Below are positions 6,347-7,401 of a stretch of 7,401 bases of DNA, piece after piece; the first letter of the stretch is position 1, and every line of letters begins with the position of its first letter. The stretch is taken from positions 1 through 7,401 of the forward strand of contig JALQVB010000047.1 in the NCBI GenBank assembly GCA_023260495.1, read 5' to 3'. The stretch comes from Aquiluna sp. (GTDB lineage Bacteria > Actinomycetota > Actinomycetes > Actinomycetales > Microbacteriaceae). The notes beneath the pieces are model-generated. The model was not told where the DNA came from and searched no databases. It worked only from the letters and a program-made list of their open reading frames with translations. A program made the position numbers and the translations under genes.

Positions 6347-7068
6347 CAGAGCAGTTAACTAGACGGCAAATGCGTGAGGCCGAGCGCGGCGGTGCTCCGG
6401 CGCAAATTCAGCCAGTTGAGCCCGCTGTGTCCGCGACCACTGTCGCACCAACGCAGGAAGCGCCTCAAACAACCGCGGGGCTAACTAGGCGCCAGCTACG
6501 AGAGCGGGGCCTACTTGCTGCGCCGTCCGCAGAGCCAAAGCGCGAGTTGAGACCAGACGCCAAGCAATCAAGCGCGCCACCTGTTGGATCAAGACGCCAG
6601 CTGCGAGAGGCAGGCTCATCAGCCCAGGCACCCGTGATTGAAGCGCCAGAAATAGAAATTCCAGAGCCTGAATTCAACGGAAACAACCTTCTGGCCGAGC
6701 CAAGCACCGAGTCAATAATTCTGGACCGAGCGCCAGAGGCAATCGAGCTGCCCATTGCAACGGGCGAAATTACCGTGACGGGTTCGATTCAGGTCATCAC
6801 CGACTCAATGAGTCAGGTAGCGACCAGCTCGACCGATGCCATCGATCTCGATGAGGAGTTGGCAGAGGACGCCGTGACCGGAGTCTTGTCGGTAGTTGAG
6901 CCGGTCAGTGCGCTTGATTTGATTGGTGAGAGAAGTTCTACTGGCGTGGTGCCAACCTCTGCACTCACCAGGGGGCGCTGGAAGCCACTCGGCTTTGCCG
7001 TAGGCTCGGTCATCTTGGGTGCGGCCGCCATTTGGGCGACTGTCACGATCATTGGAGCAGCGGGATAG
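6343..7068 (+). CDS. Repeat-bearing, C-terminally anchored membrane protein of unknown function
   Basis: This 241-residue protein matches no enzyme family that I recognise. Its N-terminal half carries a basic repeat: LTRRQMREA (5-13), LTRRQLRER (47-55), GSRRQLREA (82-90), and a degenerate PKRELRPDA (65-73). These are separated by Ala/Pro/Gln-rich linkers that look disordered. Residues 97-180 are acidic. Four TG-x-aliphatic-x-(V/T) motifs follow: TGEITV (140), TGSIQV (146), TGVLSV (179) and TGVVPT (200). One hydrophobic helix (about 214-237, after RGRWK) ends the protein, which suggests a tail-anchored form with a cytoplasmic N-terminus. The GTG start overlaps the nadD stop (GTGA) and has GGGAG at 6334-6338. 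It sits between nadD and rsfS, where many actinomycetes have other cell-envelope genes. Role unknown; a scaffold or envelope-linked adaptor is only a guess. Confidence 0.85.
   Translation: MTEQLTRRQMREAERGGAPAQIQPVEPAVSATTVAPTQEAPQTTAGLTRRQLRERGLLAAPSAEPKRELRPDAKQSSAPPVGSRRQLREAGSSAQAPVIEAPEIEIPEPEFNGNNLLAEPSTESIILDRAPEAIELPIATGEITVTGSIQVITDSMSQVATSSTDAIDLDEELAEDAVTGVLSVVEPVSALDLIGERSSTGVVPTSALTRGRWKPLGFAVGSVILGAAAIWATVTIIGAAG
6355..6612 (+). repeat. Three in-frame (S/T)RRQ(L/M)RE coding repeats
   Basis: Three copies of a nine-residue unit lie at 6355-6381, 6481-6507 and 6586-6612, all in the same reading frame of the hypothetical membrane protein. The consensus is (L/G)-(T/S)-R-R-Q-(L/M)-R-E-(A/R). 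A fourth weaker unit (KRELR) falls between the second and third. At the DNA level the copies share the AGRCGSCAG/CTRCGAGAG-like core but differ at synonymous positions, so they are old protein repeats and not recent duplications. Confidence 0.8.
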
Positions 7069-7070
7069 AC

Positions 7071-7401
7071 ATGCCAGCAAGCGAAGAGACCAAATCTCAC
7101 CTCAGTGTCGCCGCCACGGCGGCGTTAGACAAGCTGGGCGAGAATCTAGTTGCCCTGGATGTAACCGAACCGTTCGCGCTAGCAGAAATCTTTTTGATTA
7201 TCTCCGCCAAGAACGAACGACAGGCTCTGGCAATCGCCGATTCGGTTGAGGACGAGCTAGCCAAAATAGGCGTGCGAGCCAGATTCCGTGAGGGACGTGA
7301 AACAGGGCGTTGGATTTTGTTGGATTTTGGTGACCTCGTGGTTCACGTGATGCATGAGGCTGAGCGCGACTTCTACTCCCTGGAGAGATTGTGGCGCGAC
7401 T
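7071..7401 (+). CDS. rsfS: Ribosomal silencing factor RsfS, 5' portion (3' end outside window)
   Basis: RsfS (Iojap/DUF143 family) binds uL14 on the 50S subunit and blocks joining with the 30S subunit when nutrients are short. The ATG at 7071 opens a frame with no stop up to the window edge, giving 110 complete codons. Family features are ALDVTEPFALAEIFLIISAKNERQ (about 28-51), IADSVEDEL (55-63), and the diagnostic WILLDFGDLVVHV (81-93) with the following HEAERDFYSLERLW (95-108). E. coli RsfS is 105 residues, so only a short C-terminal tail is likely to be missing. It begins 2 nt after the stop of the repeat protein; GGGA (7062-7065) is a weak ribosome-binding site, so coupling is probable. 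Its link with nadD is widely conserved across bacteria. Confidence 0.95.
   Translation, partial: MPASEETKSHLSVAATAALDKLGENLVALDVTEPFALAEIFLIISAKNERQALAIADSVEDELAKIGVRARFREGRETGRWILLDFGDLVVHVMHEAERDFYSLERLWRD

Noticed and set aside
7019..7249. Plus-strand frame overlapping the end of the repeat protein and the start of rsfS
   Set aside because: Out of frame with both real genes; the rsfS frame from 7071 gives clear family motifs and this one does not.
1..7401. Novel defence, mobile or biosynthetic system
   Set aside because: All but two genes belong to well-known housekeeping families in a common actinomycete order; no integrase, transposase, direct-repeat boundaries, CRISPR spacing or composition shift was seen by eye.

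Overview
This window is a stretch of conserved housekeeping chromosome. All genes lie on the plus strand and are tightly packed. In order they are: the 3' part of an RNase E/G gene, rplU (L21), rpmA (L27), obgE, proB, proA, a 58-residue membrane-protein gene, nadD, a repeat-bearing single-pass membrane protein of unknown function, and the 5' part of rsfS. Gene order and protein style point to an actinomycete: an RNase E/G with a Lys/Glu-rich tail, an Obg with a charged C-terminal extension, an L27 with no Firmicutes-type leader, frequent GTG/TTG starts and GTGA overlaps. Moderate GC content (judged by eye, not computed) and the two small accessory membrane genes around nadD suggest Microbacteriaceae, possibly a small-genome aquatic lineage. 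The family assignment is inference; the phylum is fairly secure.

Region 1 (1-1274) is the RNase E/G catalytic core, open at the left edge. Region 2 (1275-1996) is a self-contained ribosomal-protein unit. It has a good sigma-70-type promoter (TTGACC, 17 bp, TAAACT), a leader of about 50 nt, rplU, rpmA, and a strong intrinsic terminator. Region 3 (2013-7401) is one probable operon with gaps or overlaps of only a few bases to about 27 bases: obgE, proB, proA, small membrane ORF, nadD, repeat protein, rsfS. obgE-proB and nadD-repeat protein overlap by 4 nt (GTGA), which implies translational coupling.

Functionally the window joins RNA processing (RNase E/G), 50S ribosome components and assembly or silencing factors (L21, L27, Obg, RsfS), the first two steps of proline synthesis from glutamate (ProB, ProA) and NAD synthesis (NadD). 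I see no mobile element, CRISPR array, tRNA, rRNA, toxin-antitoxin or defence system.

The parts least explained by standard annotation are the short TTG-started membrane ORF at 5570-5746, which is in frame with nadD, and the protein at 6343-7068. The latter carries a basic (S/T)RRQLRE repeat, a TG-x-aliphatic repeat and a C-terminal membrane anchor. I do not see a previously undescribed multi-gene system here.
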